Assembly: GCF_902141855.1 (NCBI RefSeq)
Contig: NZ_CABFVH010000007.1
Span: 1 to 64,000 of the forward strand
Origin: Methylobacterium dankookense
GTDB lineage: Bacteria > Pseudomonadota > Alphaproteobacteria > Rhizobiales > Beijerinckiaceae
Length of the DNA: 64,000 nt
Direction of reading: 5' to 3'
The notes beneath the pieces are model-generated. The model was not told the origin of the DNA and searched no databases. It was given only the letters and a program-made list of their open reading frames with translations. Below are positions 26,942-36,006 of the stretch, one piece after another (positions within the stretch are counted from its first letter, which is position 1; each line of letters opens with the position of its first letter). Position numbers and translations under genes: made by a program.

Positions 26942-27658
26942 TCAGCCATCACGCTGGCTGAGTGCGACGAATCGTGCCCGCTCCTCCGGAACTGGCAGGG
27001 CCCGGGGGTCCCAGATGTGCTGATTGAGGAAATAGCCCGTCAAGGTAAACCCCTTGGTAACGTCGTCCGGGCCGAGCCCCTCGCCCCGGAGGAAGCCCGG
27101 CAGCGGCAGCAGCCGGTCGCGATAGGGCTCGCCCGCCGAGGCGCTGACCGCGCGGCCGGAGCGCGGCGAGACGTAGATCAGGGCATCGTTCGCGCCGGTG
27201 GCCGCGCAGGCGCCGAGATCGAGGCCGAAGCCCAACTCGGCCAGGATGGCGAGCTCGAAGCGCACCATCAGCGGCGGTGCGACATGCGGATCGTCGAGCC
27301 GCTCGATCAGGATCCGGGCGGCCTCGTACAATTCGGGATGCGGATCGCGCTCGGGCAGGAGCCTGAGCAGCCCCGCCATGTGGGTGACGCCGTAGAGCGC
27401 GAGCGAGGAGCCGATCAGCCGCGAGACCACCGATTCCACGGGCTCGACCGCGTAGGAGCCGAGGCTCTCGTCGAGCCGCGCGCGCCAGGTCAGGCGCACC
27501 CGATTGCCCGGTTGCAGCACGGGCTGCATGCGCCGCGAGCGGCCGCCATGGACGAGGCCGAGATGGCGCCCGCGCTCGCGCGTCATCGCTTCCAGGACGG
27601 TGCCGGTCTCCCCGTGCCGGCGCACGCCCAGAACGATGCCATCGTCGGTCCATTGCAT
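26942..27658 (-). CDS. recO: DNA repair protein RecO
   Basis: A 238-residue mediator that loads RecA on SSB-coated DNA with RecF and RecR. The N-terminal OB-fold begins MQWTDDGIVLGVRRHGETGTVLEAMTRERG and the conserved HGGRSRRMQPVLQPGN region follows. The C-terminal helical domain includes LLPLPGFLRGEG. ATG 27658 matches the usual RecO start; the frame stays open upstream only because of high GC. It lies upstream of parC. Confidence 0.92.
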   Translation of the reverse strand: MQWTDDGIVLGVRRHGETGTVLEAMTRERGRHLGLVHGGRSRRMQPVLQPGNRVRLTWRARLDESLGSYAVEPVESVVSRLIGSSLALYGVTHMAGLLRLLPERDPHPELYEAARILIERLDDPHVAPPLMVRFELAILAELGFGLDLGACAATGANDALIYVSPRSGRAVSASAGEPYRDRLLPLPGFLRGEGLGPDDVTKGFTLTGYFLNQHIWDPRALPVPEERARFVALSQRDG

Positions 27659-27767
27659 GGGACAGAGATAGTCGGTCCGGGGGCGTTCCGGGAGCGCATT
27701 TCGGCGGGCTGCCGGCTTCAGGGATAGAGGTGCGCGGCCTATACTCCCAGCATCGGAGAAGATTCGG

Positions 27768-28166
27768 ATGCTGGCTCGGCTCACAGGCGTCGCGTTGGCG
27801 TTCGGCCTCGGCGGATGCATGGCGAGCCGCCCCGCGCCCGAGACGGAGGTGGCATCGGGCACCCCGCGCGAGCGCATCGCCCGCCTGGCGCTCGGCCGGG
27901 TGGAATTCGGCGCGGTCTCGCTAATCCCGGTGCGGTTCGAGCATAGCCGGATCAGCGGCCCGTTCGAGGATGCGAGCCGCACGCTCTACTGCGTCTCGAC
28001 CCACATGAAGGGCCGCACCTTCGGCAAGGCCGAGCGGCCGAAGATCGTGGTGCAGGAGGACAAGGCGGCCTCCCGCTTCCGCGTGATCGACGACGACGAG
28101 GTCTGCACCGGGCACCGCACGGAGCCGTTCCCCGAGCTGGAGACCCTCGGCAACCGGAGCGCCTGA
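27768..28166 (+). CDS. Hypothetical lipoprotein
   Basis: A 132-residue protein with a short signal sequence ending in a lipobox (AFGLGGC, Cys17), so it is probably lipidated. The mature part contains FEDASRTLYCVSTHMKG and RFRVIDDDEVCTGHRTEPFPELE, with two cysteines that may pair in the periplasm. No known family. It is divergent from recO, whose start is 110 bases away. Confidence 0.65.
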   Translation: MLARLTGVALAFGLGGCMASRPAPETEVASGTPRERIARLALGRVEFGAVSLIPVRFEHSRISGPFEDASRTLYCVSTHMKGRTFGKAERPKIVVQEDKAASRFRVIDDDEVCTGHRTEPFPELETLGNRSA

Positions 28167-28212
28167 CGCCGCCGCGCTTGCGCCCCGGCACGCGGCATGC
28201 TGGGCTCGCCGC

Positions 28213-28929
28213 ATGCCCTCCCCAGCCGACGATCTCGACCTCAGCCTGGACCTGATCGCGCGCGCCCACAGCGTGCCGGTGCCCGACGACGAGAACGCCC
28301 TCCGGCTCATGACCGACGAGGAGTTGCGGCCAGGCCTCGAGCAGATCATCGCGGACCGGCAGGGCGGCGACGATCTCTGGGTCTTCGCCTACGGCTCGCT
28401 GATGTGGCGGCCGGAATTCGCCTACGCCGAGAGCCGGCTCGGTACGGTGCGCGGCTTCCACCGCCGCTTCTGCCTGCTGCAGCGGCGCTTCCGCGGCACG
28501 CCGGACCGGCCGGGCTTCGTGCTCGCCCTCGACCGGGGCGGGATCTGCCGCGGCGTCGCCTTCCGCCTCACCGGCACGGACCTGCACGAGACCCTGATGC
28601 CGGTCTGGCGGCGGGAGATGCGCGGCATGGGCTATGTCGCCCGCTGGCTCCCCGTCGCGACGGAATCCGGCACGGTCTCGGCCCTGACCTTCCTCGTGAA
28701 CCGGGCGAGCGACCGCTACAGCGGCCGCCTCTCGGACGTGGAGATCGCCGACAAGATCGCGGCGGCCTGCGGGCATATCGGCCCGAGCGCGGAATACCTG
28801 TTCCGCACGGTGCGGGCCTGCGCCGAGCTCGGCATCCGCGACCGCCATCTCTGGTCGCTGCAGAAGCTGGTGGCCGAGCGATTGCGGGACTGCCTGCCCG
28901 ACGAGGTGGTCAGATCCAGGTCCGCTTGA
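28213..28929 (+). CDS. ChaC-like gamma-glutamylcyclotransferase
   Basis: A 238-residue protein of the ChaC family, which degrades glutathione to 5-oxoproline and Cys-Gly in the cytosol. The glutamyl-binding signature VFAYGSLMWRPEF appears at about residues 57-69. It is followed by RGFHRRFCLLQRRFRGTPDRPG and the family end-region AEYLFRTVRACAELGIRD. The catalytic glutamate probably lies in the RREMRGMGYVARWL stretch. It starts 46 bases after the lipoprotein gene and may be co-transcribed. Confidence 0.88.
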   Translation: MPSPADDLDLSLDLIARAHSVPVPDDENALRLMTDEELRPGLEQIIADRQGGDDLWVFAYGSLMWRPEFAYAESRLGTVRGFHRRFCLLQRRFRGTPDRPGFVLALDRGGICRGVAFRLTGTDLHETLMPVWRREMRGMGYVARWLPVATESGTVSALTFLVNRASDRYSGRLSDVEIADKIAAACGHIGPSAEYLFRTVRACAELGIRDRHLWSLQKLVAERLRDCLPDEVVRSRSA

Positions 28930-29053
28930 GCGCCAGCACGGCGCGGCCGGAATGGTGCTCCGCATCGGGGTTGCGGAGCTCACGAAAACCCGGCGCCTTG
29001 CCGTTCATCAGGTAGACGAACAGCGTCAGCGCCAGAACCACCTTGGTACGCAT
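28910..29053 (-). CDS. Possible small membrane-associated protein
   Basis: A 47-codon frame on the minus strand. It begins MRTKVVLALTLFVYLMNGKA, a hydrophobic leader, followed by a polar basic tail (PGFRELRNPDAEHHSGRAVL). It overlaps the 3' end of the ChaC-like gene by 20 bases. The ribosome site is weak. The hydrophobic/polar partition argues for coding, but there is no family support. Confidence 0.4.
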   Translation of the reverse strand: MRTKVVLALTLFVYLMNGKAPGFRELRNPDAEHHSGRAVLALKRTWI

Positions 29054-29208
29054 CGAACTGGTCTCAACAGCCTTAAGCGCGGCTGTTTAGGCTCGATCGC
29101 ATTCGACGGACCTGCGCTGGCGCACATGGGCCCGGTTTCATCCCGGGCGCTTGCCGGCATGGTCAAGAAAGGGTTGATGTGCGGCCCGAACGACGGGAGA
29201 TCAGCGGG

Positions 29209-29745
29209 ATGACGGCACGGCTCTGGCTCGGGATGGCGGCGGCCCTCCTCGCGGGCGCCACGCAGGCCGGGGCCGCCGGCCTCGACCTGCCCGGCACGGC
29301 GGCGATCGGCCCCGAGACCCGCAGCGTGACGCTCCGCCTCGACTGCGAGCCGAAGACCGGCATCGCGGCGACGCTGACCGTGCCGCGCTTCGAGGGCCTG
29401 CCCTTCGATTTCGACGCGCTCGAAGGCCCGAGCGGCAGCGCCGCGCCGCTGACCGACCTTCGCATCGTCACGGCGTCCGGCGTGCGCAGCACCCGCGCCC
29501 GGGCGAGCGGCGCGGTGGCGGCCGATCCGGCCACGAGCTTCACCCTCACCGTGGCGCCTTCCCGCCGCGGCGAGGCGCCCCTGCGCGAGGCCGCGCTGGC
29601 GCTCGCCAAGCCCGGCGCGAAGCTCGTCTGGACGCAGACGTCGCCGCGCAAGGGCGACGCGCCGGTGGTGGCGACCTTCGTGGTCGCCGAGGAACAGGGC
29701 GCGCCGCTGCGCGCGGCCATGGGCCCCTGCCTGCAGGGATTCTGA
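29209..29745 (+). CDS. Hypothetical exported protein
   Basis: A 178-residue protein with a cleavable signal (LWLGMAAALLAGATQAGA) and a mature beta-rich domain with two cysteines (LDCEPKTG and MGPCLQGF) that could form a terminal disulfide. No family is recognised. The repeated TLTVP/FTLTVAPS strands suggest an immunoglobulin-like or beta-sandwich fold. ATG 29209 is chosen over an in-frame codon 30 bases upstream because it starts the signal peptide. It converges on dnaE with an 18-base gap. Confidence 0.6.
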   Translation: MTARLWLGMAAALLAGATQAGAAGLDLPGTAAIGPETRSVTLRLDCEPKTGIAATLTVPRFEGLPFDFDALEGPSGSAAPLTDLRIVTASGVRSTRARASGAVAADPATSFTLTVAPSRRGEAPLREAALALAKPGAKLVWTQTSPRKGDAPVVATFVVAEEQGAPLRAAMGPCLQGF

Positions 29746-29763
29746 GCGCGCCGCGGCGCGGCC

Positions 29764-32700
29764 TCAGTTCACCTCCACCTGCACCACGCCCGGCACCGCG
29801 CGCAGCGCCCCGGCGATGGCGGGCGTCGCCTGGTACTTGCCGGGCAGGCGCACCTCGACCTCGCTGGCGCCGTCGAGCATCAGGATCAGCGAGACCTCGC
29901 CCTCGCCGCGCAGGCCGAGCTGCTTCTGCACGGCCGGGATCGGGCGCTCGTCGCGCAGATAGATGCGCATGCCCTTCTGGTAGCGGGCCACCGCCGCGTC
30001 GAGCGGTTCCGCCGTCTGGATGCGGGCGCGCACGTCCTCGCCCTCCAGGTTCGCCTGGAGCTGGAGCACCAGCGGCTTCCCGGGTTCGAGGATGTCCCGG
30101 TAATGGCCGAGCCCTTCCGAGAAGATGATCGCCTCGAAATGGCCGGTCTGGTCCGAGAGCGTGACGATGCCGAGCTTGTTGCCGCTCTTGGTGCGCCGCT
30201 CCGAGCGGTCGAGCACGGAGGCCGCAACCCGCCCGACGCTGGTGGTGCCGGCGCGGACCGAGCGGCAGAACTCGGCCCAGCTCTGCACGCGCAGCTTGCC
30301 GAGCAGGTCGCCGTACTCGTCGAGCGGGTGGCCGGAGACGAAGAAGCCGATCGCGGCGTATTCCCGCTTCAGCTTGTCGGCCATCGGCCAGAGTTCGTGG
30401 GGTGGAATGCGGAGCGAGACCGTGTCCGAGGCGACGCCGCCGAACATGTCGCCGATGCCGGTCGATTCTGCCTCGGCCGCGCCCTGGGCCAGCTTCATCA
30501 TCGGCTCGATCGCCGCGAAGGCGCGGGCGCGGTCCGGCTCGATGCAGTCCAGGGCGCCGGCCTGGACGAGGCTTTCCAGCACGCGCTTGTTCACGGCGCG
30601 CGGGTTGAGGCGCCGGGCGAGGCAGGCGAGATCCTTGAACGGTTTGGTCCCGCGCGCCTGCACGATGGAGCGCACCGCCTCGCGGCCGACGCCCTTGATG
30701 GCGGCGAGCGCGTAGCGGATGCGGCCCTGATGCACCTCGAAGACCTCGCCGGAGGTGTTGATCGAGGGCGGATCGACCGGGATCTTGAGGCGCTGCGCGT
30801 CCTGGCGGAATTCGGCGAGCTTGTCGGTGTTGTCGATGTCGAGCGTCATCGCCGCGGCGAGGAACTCGACCGGGTAATTCGCCTTCAGATAGCCGGTCTG
30901 GTAGGTCAGCAGCGCGTAGGCCGCCGCGTGGCTCTTGTTGAAGCCGTAATCGGCGAACTTCGCGAGCAGGTCGAAGATCTCGTCGGCCTTGGCCTTGGTC
31001 AGCTCGCGCTCGACGCAGCCCTTCACGAAGCGCTCGCGCTGCGCATCCATCTCGGCGCGGATCTTCTTGCCCATGGCGCGGCGGAGCATGTCGGCCTCGC
31101 CGAGCGTGTAGCCCGCGAGCACCTTGGCGATCTCCATCACCTGCTCCTGGTAGACGATGATGCCGAAGGTCTCCTTCAGCATCGGCTCCAGCTTCGGGTG
31201 CGGATACCAATTGGCCTCGTTGCCGGCGTCGCGGCCGAGCTTGCGCTCGCAATAGACCGGGATGTTGGCCATCGGGCCCGGGCGATAGAGCGCCACCAGC
31301 GCGATGATGTCCTCGAAACGGTCGGCCTGCATCTCGCAGAGCGCCTTGCGCATGCCCGCCGATTCCACCTGGAACACGCCGACCGTCTCGCCCCGGCCCA
31401 TCGGCTTGTAGGTGTCCTCGTTGTCAAGCGGCAGCGAGGCCAGGTCGATGTCGATGCTGCGCTGCTTGAGGAGGTCCGTGCAGCAGCGCAGCATGGTGAG
31501 CGTCTTGAGGCCGAGGAAGTCGAACTTCACCAGCCCCGCCTGCTCGACCCACTTCATGTTGAACTGGGTCACCCGCATGCCCGTCTTCGGGTCTCGGTAG
31601 AGCGGCACCAGCTCCTCGAGGGGCCGGTCGCCGATCACCACGCCCGCGGCGTGGGTCGAGGCGTGGCGGTGCAGGCCTTCGAGCTTCTTCGAGATCTCCA
31701 TGAGCCGGGCCACCACCGGCTCGTCCTCGATGGCCGATTGCAGCTTCGGCTCGCCCTCGATGGCCTGGGCCAGCGTCACGGGGTTGGCCGGGTTCTGCGG
31801 CACCAGCTTCGTCAGCTTGTCGACCTGCCCGTAGGGCATCTCCAGCACGCGGCCGACGTCGCGCAGCACGCCGCGGGCGAGCAACGTGCCGAAGGTGATG
31901 ATCTGCGCGACCTGCTCCTCGCCGTAGCGGCGCTGGACGTACTGGATCACGCGCTCGCGGCCTTCGACGCAGAAGTCGATGTCGAAATCCGGCATCGAGA
32001 CGCGCTCAGGGTTGAGGAAGCGCTCGAACAGCAGGCCGAAGCGGAGCGGGTCGAGATCGGTGATGAGGAGCGACCACGCCACCAGCGAGCCGGCGCCCGA
32101 GCCGCGGCCGGGCCCGACCGGGATGTCGTGGGCCTTGGCCCACTTGATGAAGTCCGAGACGATCAGGAAATAGCCCGGGAACTTCATCTTGACGATGACG
32201 TCGAGCTCGAAGGCTAGACGCTCGCGGTATTGCTGCTCGGTGAAGCCCGGCGCCGGCCCGTGCTTGGCGAGCCGCGCCTCGAGGCCGGCCTCGGCCTGCC
32301 GGCGCAGCTCCGTCGGCTCGTCGGCGGAGATCGTCTCGGCGACGGCGGTCGTCGCCTCGGCGGCGAGCGCCGCACCTTGCGCCTCCTGGCTCTCGGCGAG
32401 GCCCTCCGGCGCGGCCGAGCCGAAATTCGGCAGGATGGGCTTGCGGGTGCGCACGCGGTAGGCGCAGCGCATGGCGATCTCGACGCTGGCCTGGAGCGCG
32501 TCCGGCAGGTCGCGGAACAGCTCCGCCATCTCCGCCCGCGTCTTGAAAGCGTGGCGCGGGGTCAGCTTGCGGCGGCGGTCGTCGGAGACGACGCGGCCCT
32601 CCGCGATCGCCAGCAGCGCGTCGTGCGCGTCGTAGTCGCCGGGCTTGCCGAAGAAGGGCTCGTTCGTCGCGACGAGGGAGAGACCCTGCGCCTCGGCGAG

Positions 32701-33294
32701 GTCGATCAGGCCGTCCTCGATCCGGCGCTCATCGTCGAGCCCGTGCCGCTGGATCTCGACATAGAGCCTGTCCTCGCCGAAGGCCGATGCCAGCCGGGCG
32801 AGCCGCGCCTGCGCGAGGTCGCGCCGCCCCGCCCTCAGCGCCGTGTCGAGGGGGCCGGTCAGGCCGCCGGTGAGCGCGATGAGGCCGCGCCCCGATTCCA
32901 TGAGCGCCTCGGCCGCCACCCGCGGCGCCTCGCCGAGAGGCGTGTCGAAATAGGCCCGGCTGCCGAGGCGCAGCAGGTTGCCGTAGCCCTCCTCGTCCTG
33001 CGCGAGCAGCACGATCGGAGCGGCGGGGACACCGCCGCGCCCCATCGGGTCGGCCGCCTCGAAGGTCACGGCGAGCTGGATTCCGGCGATCGGCTGGATG
33101 CCGGAGCCCGCCGCCTTCTCCGAGAATTCGAGCGCCCCGAACAGGTTGTTGGTGTCGGTGAGCGCGAGCGCCGGCTGCCGGTCGGCGGCCGCCGCCTTCA
33201 CGAGGTCGCCGACCTTCAGGGCGCCCTCGAGCAGGGAATAGGACGAGTGGACGTGGAGGTGGACGAAGCCGACCTCCTTGAGCTGACGCGCCAT
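29764..33294 (-). CDS. dnaE: DNA polymerase III subunit alpha (DnaE1)
   Basis: The replicative polymerase, 1,176 residues. The N-terminal PHP domain begins with VHLHVHSSYSLLEGA. The catalytic aspartates are in MPDFDIDFCVEGRERV at about residue 435, with GRGSGAGSLVAW shortly before. The fingers, helix-hairpin-helix and OB-fold regions follow (LLTYQTGYLKANYPVEFLAA; OB region near 1000-1090). ATG 33294 starts MARQLKEVGFVHLHVH, the standard opening; the longer in-frame extension of 34 residues is not conserved-looking. A GAAC-N7-GAAC motif lies about 160 bases upstream. Confidence 0.94.
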   Translation of the reverse strand: MARQLKEVGFVHLHVHSSYSLLEGALKVGDLVKAAAADRQPALALTDTNNLFGALEFSEKAAGSGIQPIAGIQLAVTFEAADPMGRGGVPAAPIVLLAQDEEGYGNLLRLGSRAYFDTPLGEAPRVAAEALMESGRGLIALTGGLTGPLDTALRAGRRDLAQARLARLASAFGEDRLYVEIQRHGLDDERRIEDGLIDLAEAQGLSLVATNEPFFGKPGDYDAHDALLAIAEGRVVSDDRRRKLTPRHAFKTRAEMAELFRDLPDALQASVEIAMRCAYRVRTRKPILPNFGSAAPEGLAESQEAQGAALAAEATTAVAETISADEPTELRRQAEAGLEARLAKHGPAPGFTEQQYRERLAFELDVIVKMKFPGYFLIVSDFIKWAKAHDIPVGPGRGSGAGSLVAWSLLITDLDPLRFGLLFERFLNPERVSMPDFDIDFCVEGRERVIQYVQRRYGEEQVAQIITFGTLLARGVLRDVGRVLEMPYGQVDKLTKLVPQNPANPVTLAQAIEGEPKLQSAIEDEPVVARLMEISKKLEGLHRHASTHAAGVVIGDRPLEELVPLYRDPKTGMRVTQFNMKWVEQAGLVKFDFLGLKTLTMLRCCTDLLKQRSIDIDLASLPLDNEDTYKPMGRGETVGVFQVESAGMRKALCEMQADRFEDIIALVALYRPGPMANIPVYCERKLGRDAGNEANWYPHPKLEPMLKETFGIIVYQEQVMEIAKVLAGYTLGEADMLRRAMGKKIRAEMDAQRERFVKGCVERELTKAKADEIFDLLAKFADYGFNKSHAAAYALLTYQTGYLKANYPVEFLAAAMTLDIDNTDKLAEFRQDAQRLKIPVDPPSINTSGEVFEVHQGRIRYALAAIKGVGREAVRSIVQARGTKPFKDLACLARRLNPRAVNKRVLESLVQAGALDCIEPDRARAFAAIEPMMKLAQGAAEAESTGIGDMFGGVASDTVSLRIPPHELWPMADKLKREYAAIGFFVSGHPLDEYGDLLGKLRVQSWAEFCRSVRAGTTSVGRVAASVLDRSERRTKSGNKLGIVTLSDQTGHFEAIIFSEGLGHYRDILEPGKPLVLQLQANLEGEDVRARIQTAEPLDAAVARYQKGMRIYLRDERPIPAVQKQLGLRGEGEVSLILMLDGASEVEVRLPGKYQATPAIAGALRAVPGVVQVEVN

Positions 33295-33452
33295 GACCGA
33301 CCTTGCGATGGGTCGAGCAGCGTGCCGATCTGTGCCCGGGGAGTCTGTCACCGGCGGGACGCACAGGCGGCGATATCCACCGATTCCCGTCCGCACTCCG
33401 AAGCGATGTCCGGCTTCCGGTCACCTCGGGGCCAGCCCCGCGGCTTTCCTGT

Positions 33453-33467
33453 GAACAAGTCGGGAAC
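33453..33467 (-). promoter_or_regulatory. Second GTTC-N7-GTTC motif, possible LexA box
   Basis: GAACAAGTCGGGAAC on the plus strand has exactly seven bases between the repeats. It lies between the 34-codon gene and dnaE. The flanks lack the A/T-rich promoter context of the box at 33637-33651, and one or two chance matches per window are expected. Confidence 0.3.
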
Positions 33468-33499
33468 CCGGGAACGAAACCAGATTCCGAGAGCGTGCC

Positions 33500-33604
33500 T
33501 TAAGGGACCGGCGCCAAGGCTATGCCCCAGGCCGCCACCGACGCCGTGAGGAGACCGAAGGCCATGAACTCCGCCATGCCGGTCAGGACGATCCGCTTCA
33601 ACAT
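33500..33604 (-). CDS. Putative SOS-induced 34-residue inner-membrane peptide
   Basis: A very short gene encoding a peptide with a basic start (MLKRIVLTG) and one membrane helix (MAEFMAFGLLTASVAAWGIA), then APVP. Translation is well supported by AGGAGG eight bases before the ATG. Transcription is supported by a promoter with a LexA operator between its -35 and -10 boxes. Caulobacter SidA, a LexA-controlled 29-residue membrane peptide that blocks division after DNA damage, is the functional precedent; sequence relatedness is not claimed. It is on the same strand as dnaE, 205 bases upstream. Confidence 0.65.
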   Translation of the reverse strand: MLKRIVLTGMAEFMAFGLLTASVAAWGIALAPVP

Positions 33605-33620
33605 CTCGGCTGCCTCCTGA

Positions 33621-33661
33621 AGAACAAAACCAGTATGTTCATGTTTTGTTCTGAAGCAAAG
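33621..33661 (-). promoter_or_regulatory. LexA-box promoter of the 34-codon gene
   Basis: The minus strand carries TTGCTT (-35, 33661-33656), a 17-base spacer and ATACTG (-10, 33638-33633). GTTC-ATGTTTT-GTTC (plus strand 33637-33651) is the alphaproteobacterial LexA site and fills the spacer. A perfect 10-bp inverted repeat AGAACAAAAC/GTTTTGTTCT (33621-33630 and 33643-33652) overlaps it. Of the remaining bases 33662-33955, only ACCTCATCCTGAGGT (33879-33893) is notable, a short palindrome like intergenic repeats of this group. Confidence 0.7.
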
Positions 33662-33955
33662 TGCCGAAACGGGCGTAATTGGGCGAATGGTTAAGGAGCG
33701 TTGAACGCGCGAAGGAGCTGCTCCCGCGCGGATCGAGGTTGGCGCGGGTGGGGGCTGCCGAGGGGCGTTCCAGGGGTTGATCGGAGACGGCCGTTGCGGC
33801 CCGGCTGGAGGGCGACGCAGCCCTCCCCGTGCTCGTCGCCTGTTCGAGCGGGTCTGCACTCAAGCGATCCCGTCCTCGACCTCATCCTGAGGTGAGGGGG
33901 TGGGAGGAGAGGAAATCTCCAAGCCAAGATCGGTCGATCCGACTCGAGCAGGTTC

Positions 33956-34663
33956 TCAGTCGAGCTGGCGGATGAGCCCATCCTGGATCGTCACCCTGCG
34001 GTCCATGCGGGCGGCGAGTTCCATGTTGTGGGTGGCGACGAGCGCCGCGAGCCCGGAGGCGCGCACCAGCGCCAGCAGAATGCCGAAGACGTGGCCCGCG
34101 GTCTGCGGATCGAGATTGCCGGTGGGCTCGTCGGCCAGCAGCAGGCGCGGCCCGTTGGCCACCGCGCGGGCGATGGCGACGCGCTGCTGCTCGCCGCCCG
34201 AAAGCTCGGCCGGGCGATGGATCAGCCGGTCCTTGAGCCCGAGGAAGGAGAGCAGCTCCGTGGCCCGCGTCCGCGCCTCCGCCTGCGGCAGGCCGCGGAT
34301 GAGCTGGGGCATCACCACGTTCTCGAGCGCCGAGAATTCCGGCAGCAGGTGGTGGAACTGGTAGACGAAGCCCATCTCCTCGCGCCGGAACCGGGTGCGC
34401 TCGGCATCGCTCATCGCCGCGGTCGGATGGCCGCCGACATAGACCTCGCCGCCATCCGGCCGCTCCAGCAGGCCGGCGAGGTGCAGCAGGGTCGACTTGC
34501 CGGCGCCCGAGGGCGCGACGAGGGCGACGATCTCCCCCGGCCAGATCGCGAGGTCGGCGCCGCGCAGGATCTCCAGCGCGCCCTCGGCCTGGGCGTAGCG
34601 CCGCTCCACGCGGGCGAAGAACAGGGCCGGCACCGGTTGGGCGCCGGCGGCATCTGCGCTCAT
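33956..34663 (-). CDS. lolD: Lipoprotein release ABC ATPase LolD
   Basis: A 235-residue ATPase driving extraction of outer-membrane lipoproteins from the inner membrane. Walker A is APSGAGKST at residues 50-58, the signature LSGGEQQR and Walker [13 protein letters not shown]. The Lol/MacB-type Q-loop [20 protein letters not shown] is characteristic of LolD. It starts 19 bases after the partner permease gene and is transcribed with it. Confidence 0.92.
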   Translation of the reverse strand: MSADAAGAQPVPALFFARVERRYAQAEGALEILRGADLAIWPGEIVALVAPSGAGKSTLLHLAGLLERPDGGEVYVGGHPTAAMSDAERTRFRREEMGFVYQFHHLLPEFSALENVVMPQLIRGLPQAEARTRATELLSFLGLKDRLIHRPAELSGGEQQRVAIARAVANGPRLLLADEPTGNLDPQTAGHVFGILLALVRASGLAALVATHNMELAARMDRRVTIQDGLIRQLD

Positions 34664-34682
34664 GCGGTCGTGTCCCTGAGTC

Positions 34683-35996
34683 TCAGCCGTAGCGCAGCGC
34701 CTGCACCGGATCGAGCCGGGCCGCGCGCCAGGAGGGATAGAGCGTCGCGACGAGCGACAGGAGGAAGGCGGTGACCACCACGACGACGACCTCGCCGGTG
34801 TTCATCTGCGCCGGGATCTCCGCGAGGAAGCGCACGGTCGGATCCCAGGCGCCGGGGAAGAGCACGCGCTGGATCGGCTTGATGTTGAGGGTGATGACCA
34901 CCCCGAGCACGAGGCCGGCGAGCGTCCCGACGAGGCCGATCAGCGCCCCGTTGATCAGGAAGACGCGCATGATCGTGCCGGGCGTGGCGCCCATGGTGCG
35001 CAGGATCGCGATGTCGCTCGACTTGTCGCGCACCAGCAGGATCAGGCCGGAGACGATGTTGAGCGTCGCCACCACGACGATCAGGCTGAGGATCAGGAAC
35101 ATCACGTTCCGCTCGACCTCCAGCGCGCCGAAGAAGGTGCGGTTGCGCTGGCGCCAGTCGGTGAACAGGATCGGGCGCTCGGCCGCCATCTCCAGGGGCT
35201 CGCGCATGGCGGCGACCTCGTCGGGATGATCGATGTAGATCTCGATCATCGTGACGTCGCCCTCCTTGTTGAAGAAGGCCTGGGATTCGGCGAGCGGCAT
35301 GAAGACGAAGGTCGAATCGAACTCCGTCATGCCGATCTCGAAGATCGCCTTGACCGCGTAGCTCTTGGTCCGCGGCGCGGTGCCGAAGGGCGTGGTCGAG
35401 CCCTTCGGCGTCGAGAGGGTGATGGTGTCGCCGGCTTGAAGCCCCAGGCTGTCGGCGAGCCGCCGGCCGATGAGGACGCCCGAGCCGTCGCCGAAATCGG
35501 CGAGCGTGCCGCCGCGGATCGACTTCGAGACCGCGGCCATGGCGTCGAGATCCTCGGCCCGGATGCCGCGCACGAGGACGCCGCTGCCGCCATAGGGCGA
35601 GGAGGCGAAGGCCTGCCCCTCGACGAGGGGGATGGCTGCGCGCACGCCGGCGACCTTCGACAGCCGGTCCGAGAGGTCGGCATAGTCGGTGAAGGTGCGG
35701 TCGATGGGCGTGGCGAAGACGTGGCCGTTGATGCCCACGATCTTCGACAGCAACTCGGAGCGGAAGCCATTCATCACCGAGAGCACGATGATGAGGGTGG
35801 CGACGCCGAGCGCGATGCCGAGCACGGAGAAGAAGGCCACCACCGAGACGCCGCCGCCGCGGCGCCGCGCCCGCAGGTAGCGGCCCGCGATGATCCATTC
35901 GAACAGGGCGAACGGCGCGGTCGCGCCCGGCCGCGGCGCGAGCGCGGCGAGCCGCCGCTTCCAGGCTGGTGTCGTCTCCGTCGCGCCGGCGCCCAT
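34683..35996 (-). CDS. lolC: Lipoprotein-releasing ABC transporter permease LolC/E
   Basis: A 437-residue MacB/FtsX-type permease with an N-terminal helix ([32 protein letters not shown]), a large periplasmic domain of about 230 residues and three C-terminal helices separated by [21 protein letters not shown]. Alphaproteobacteria usually have one such protein, annotated LolC, LolE or LolF, acting as a homodimer with LolD. About 30 Pro/Ala-rich residues precede the [14 protein letters not shown] family start. It follows proS by ten bases. Confidence 0.9.
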   Translation of the reverse strand: MGAGATETTPAWKRRLAALAPRPGATAPFALFEWIIAGRYLRARRRGGGVSVVAFFSVLGIALGVATLIIVLSVMNGFRSELLSKIVGINGHVFATPIDRTFTDYADLSDRLSKVAGVRAAIPLVEGQAFASSPYGGSGVLVRGIRAEDLDAMAAVSKSIRGGTLADFGDGSGVLIGRRLADSLGLQAGDTITLSTPKGSTTPFGTAPRTKSYAVKAIFEIGMTEFDSTFVFMPLAESQAFFNKEGDVTMIEIYIDHPDEVAAMREPLEMAAERPILFTDWRQRNRTFFGALEVERNVMFLILSLIVVVATLNIVSGLILLVRDKSSDIAILRTMGATPGTIMRVFLINGALIGLVGTLAGLVLGVVITLNIKPIQRVLFPGAWDPTVRFLAEIPAQMNTGEVVVVVVTAFLLSLVATLYPSWRAARLDPVQALRYG

Positions 35997-36006
35997 CGCG
36001 GCGGCC

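Noticed and set aside
33662-33955. Possible gene upstream of the SOS-type peptide (frames on both strands)
   Set aside because: No motif, no ribosome site, no hydrophobic pattern; treated as intergenic.
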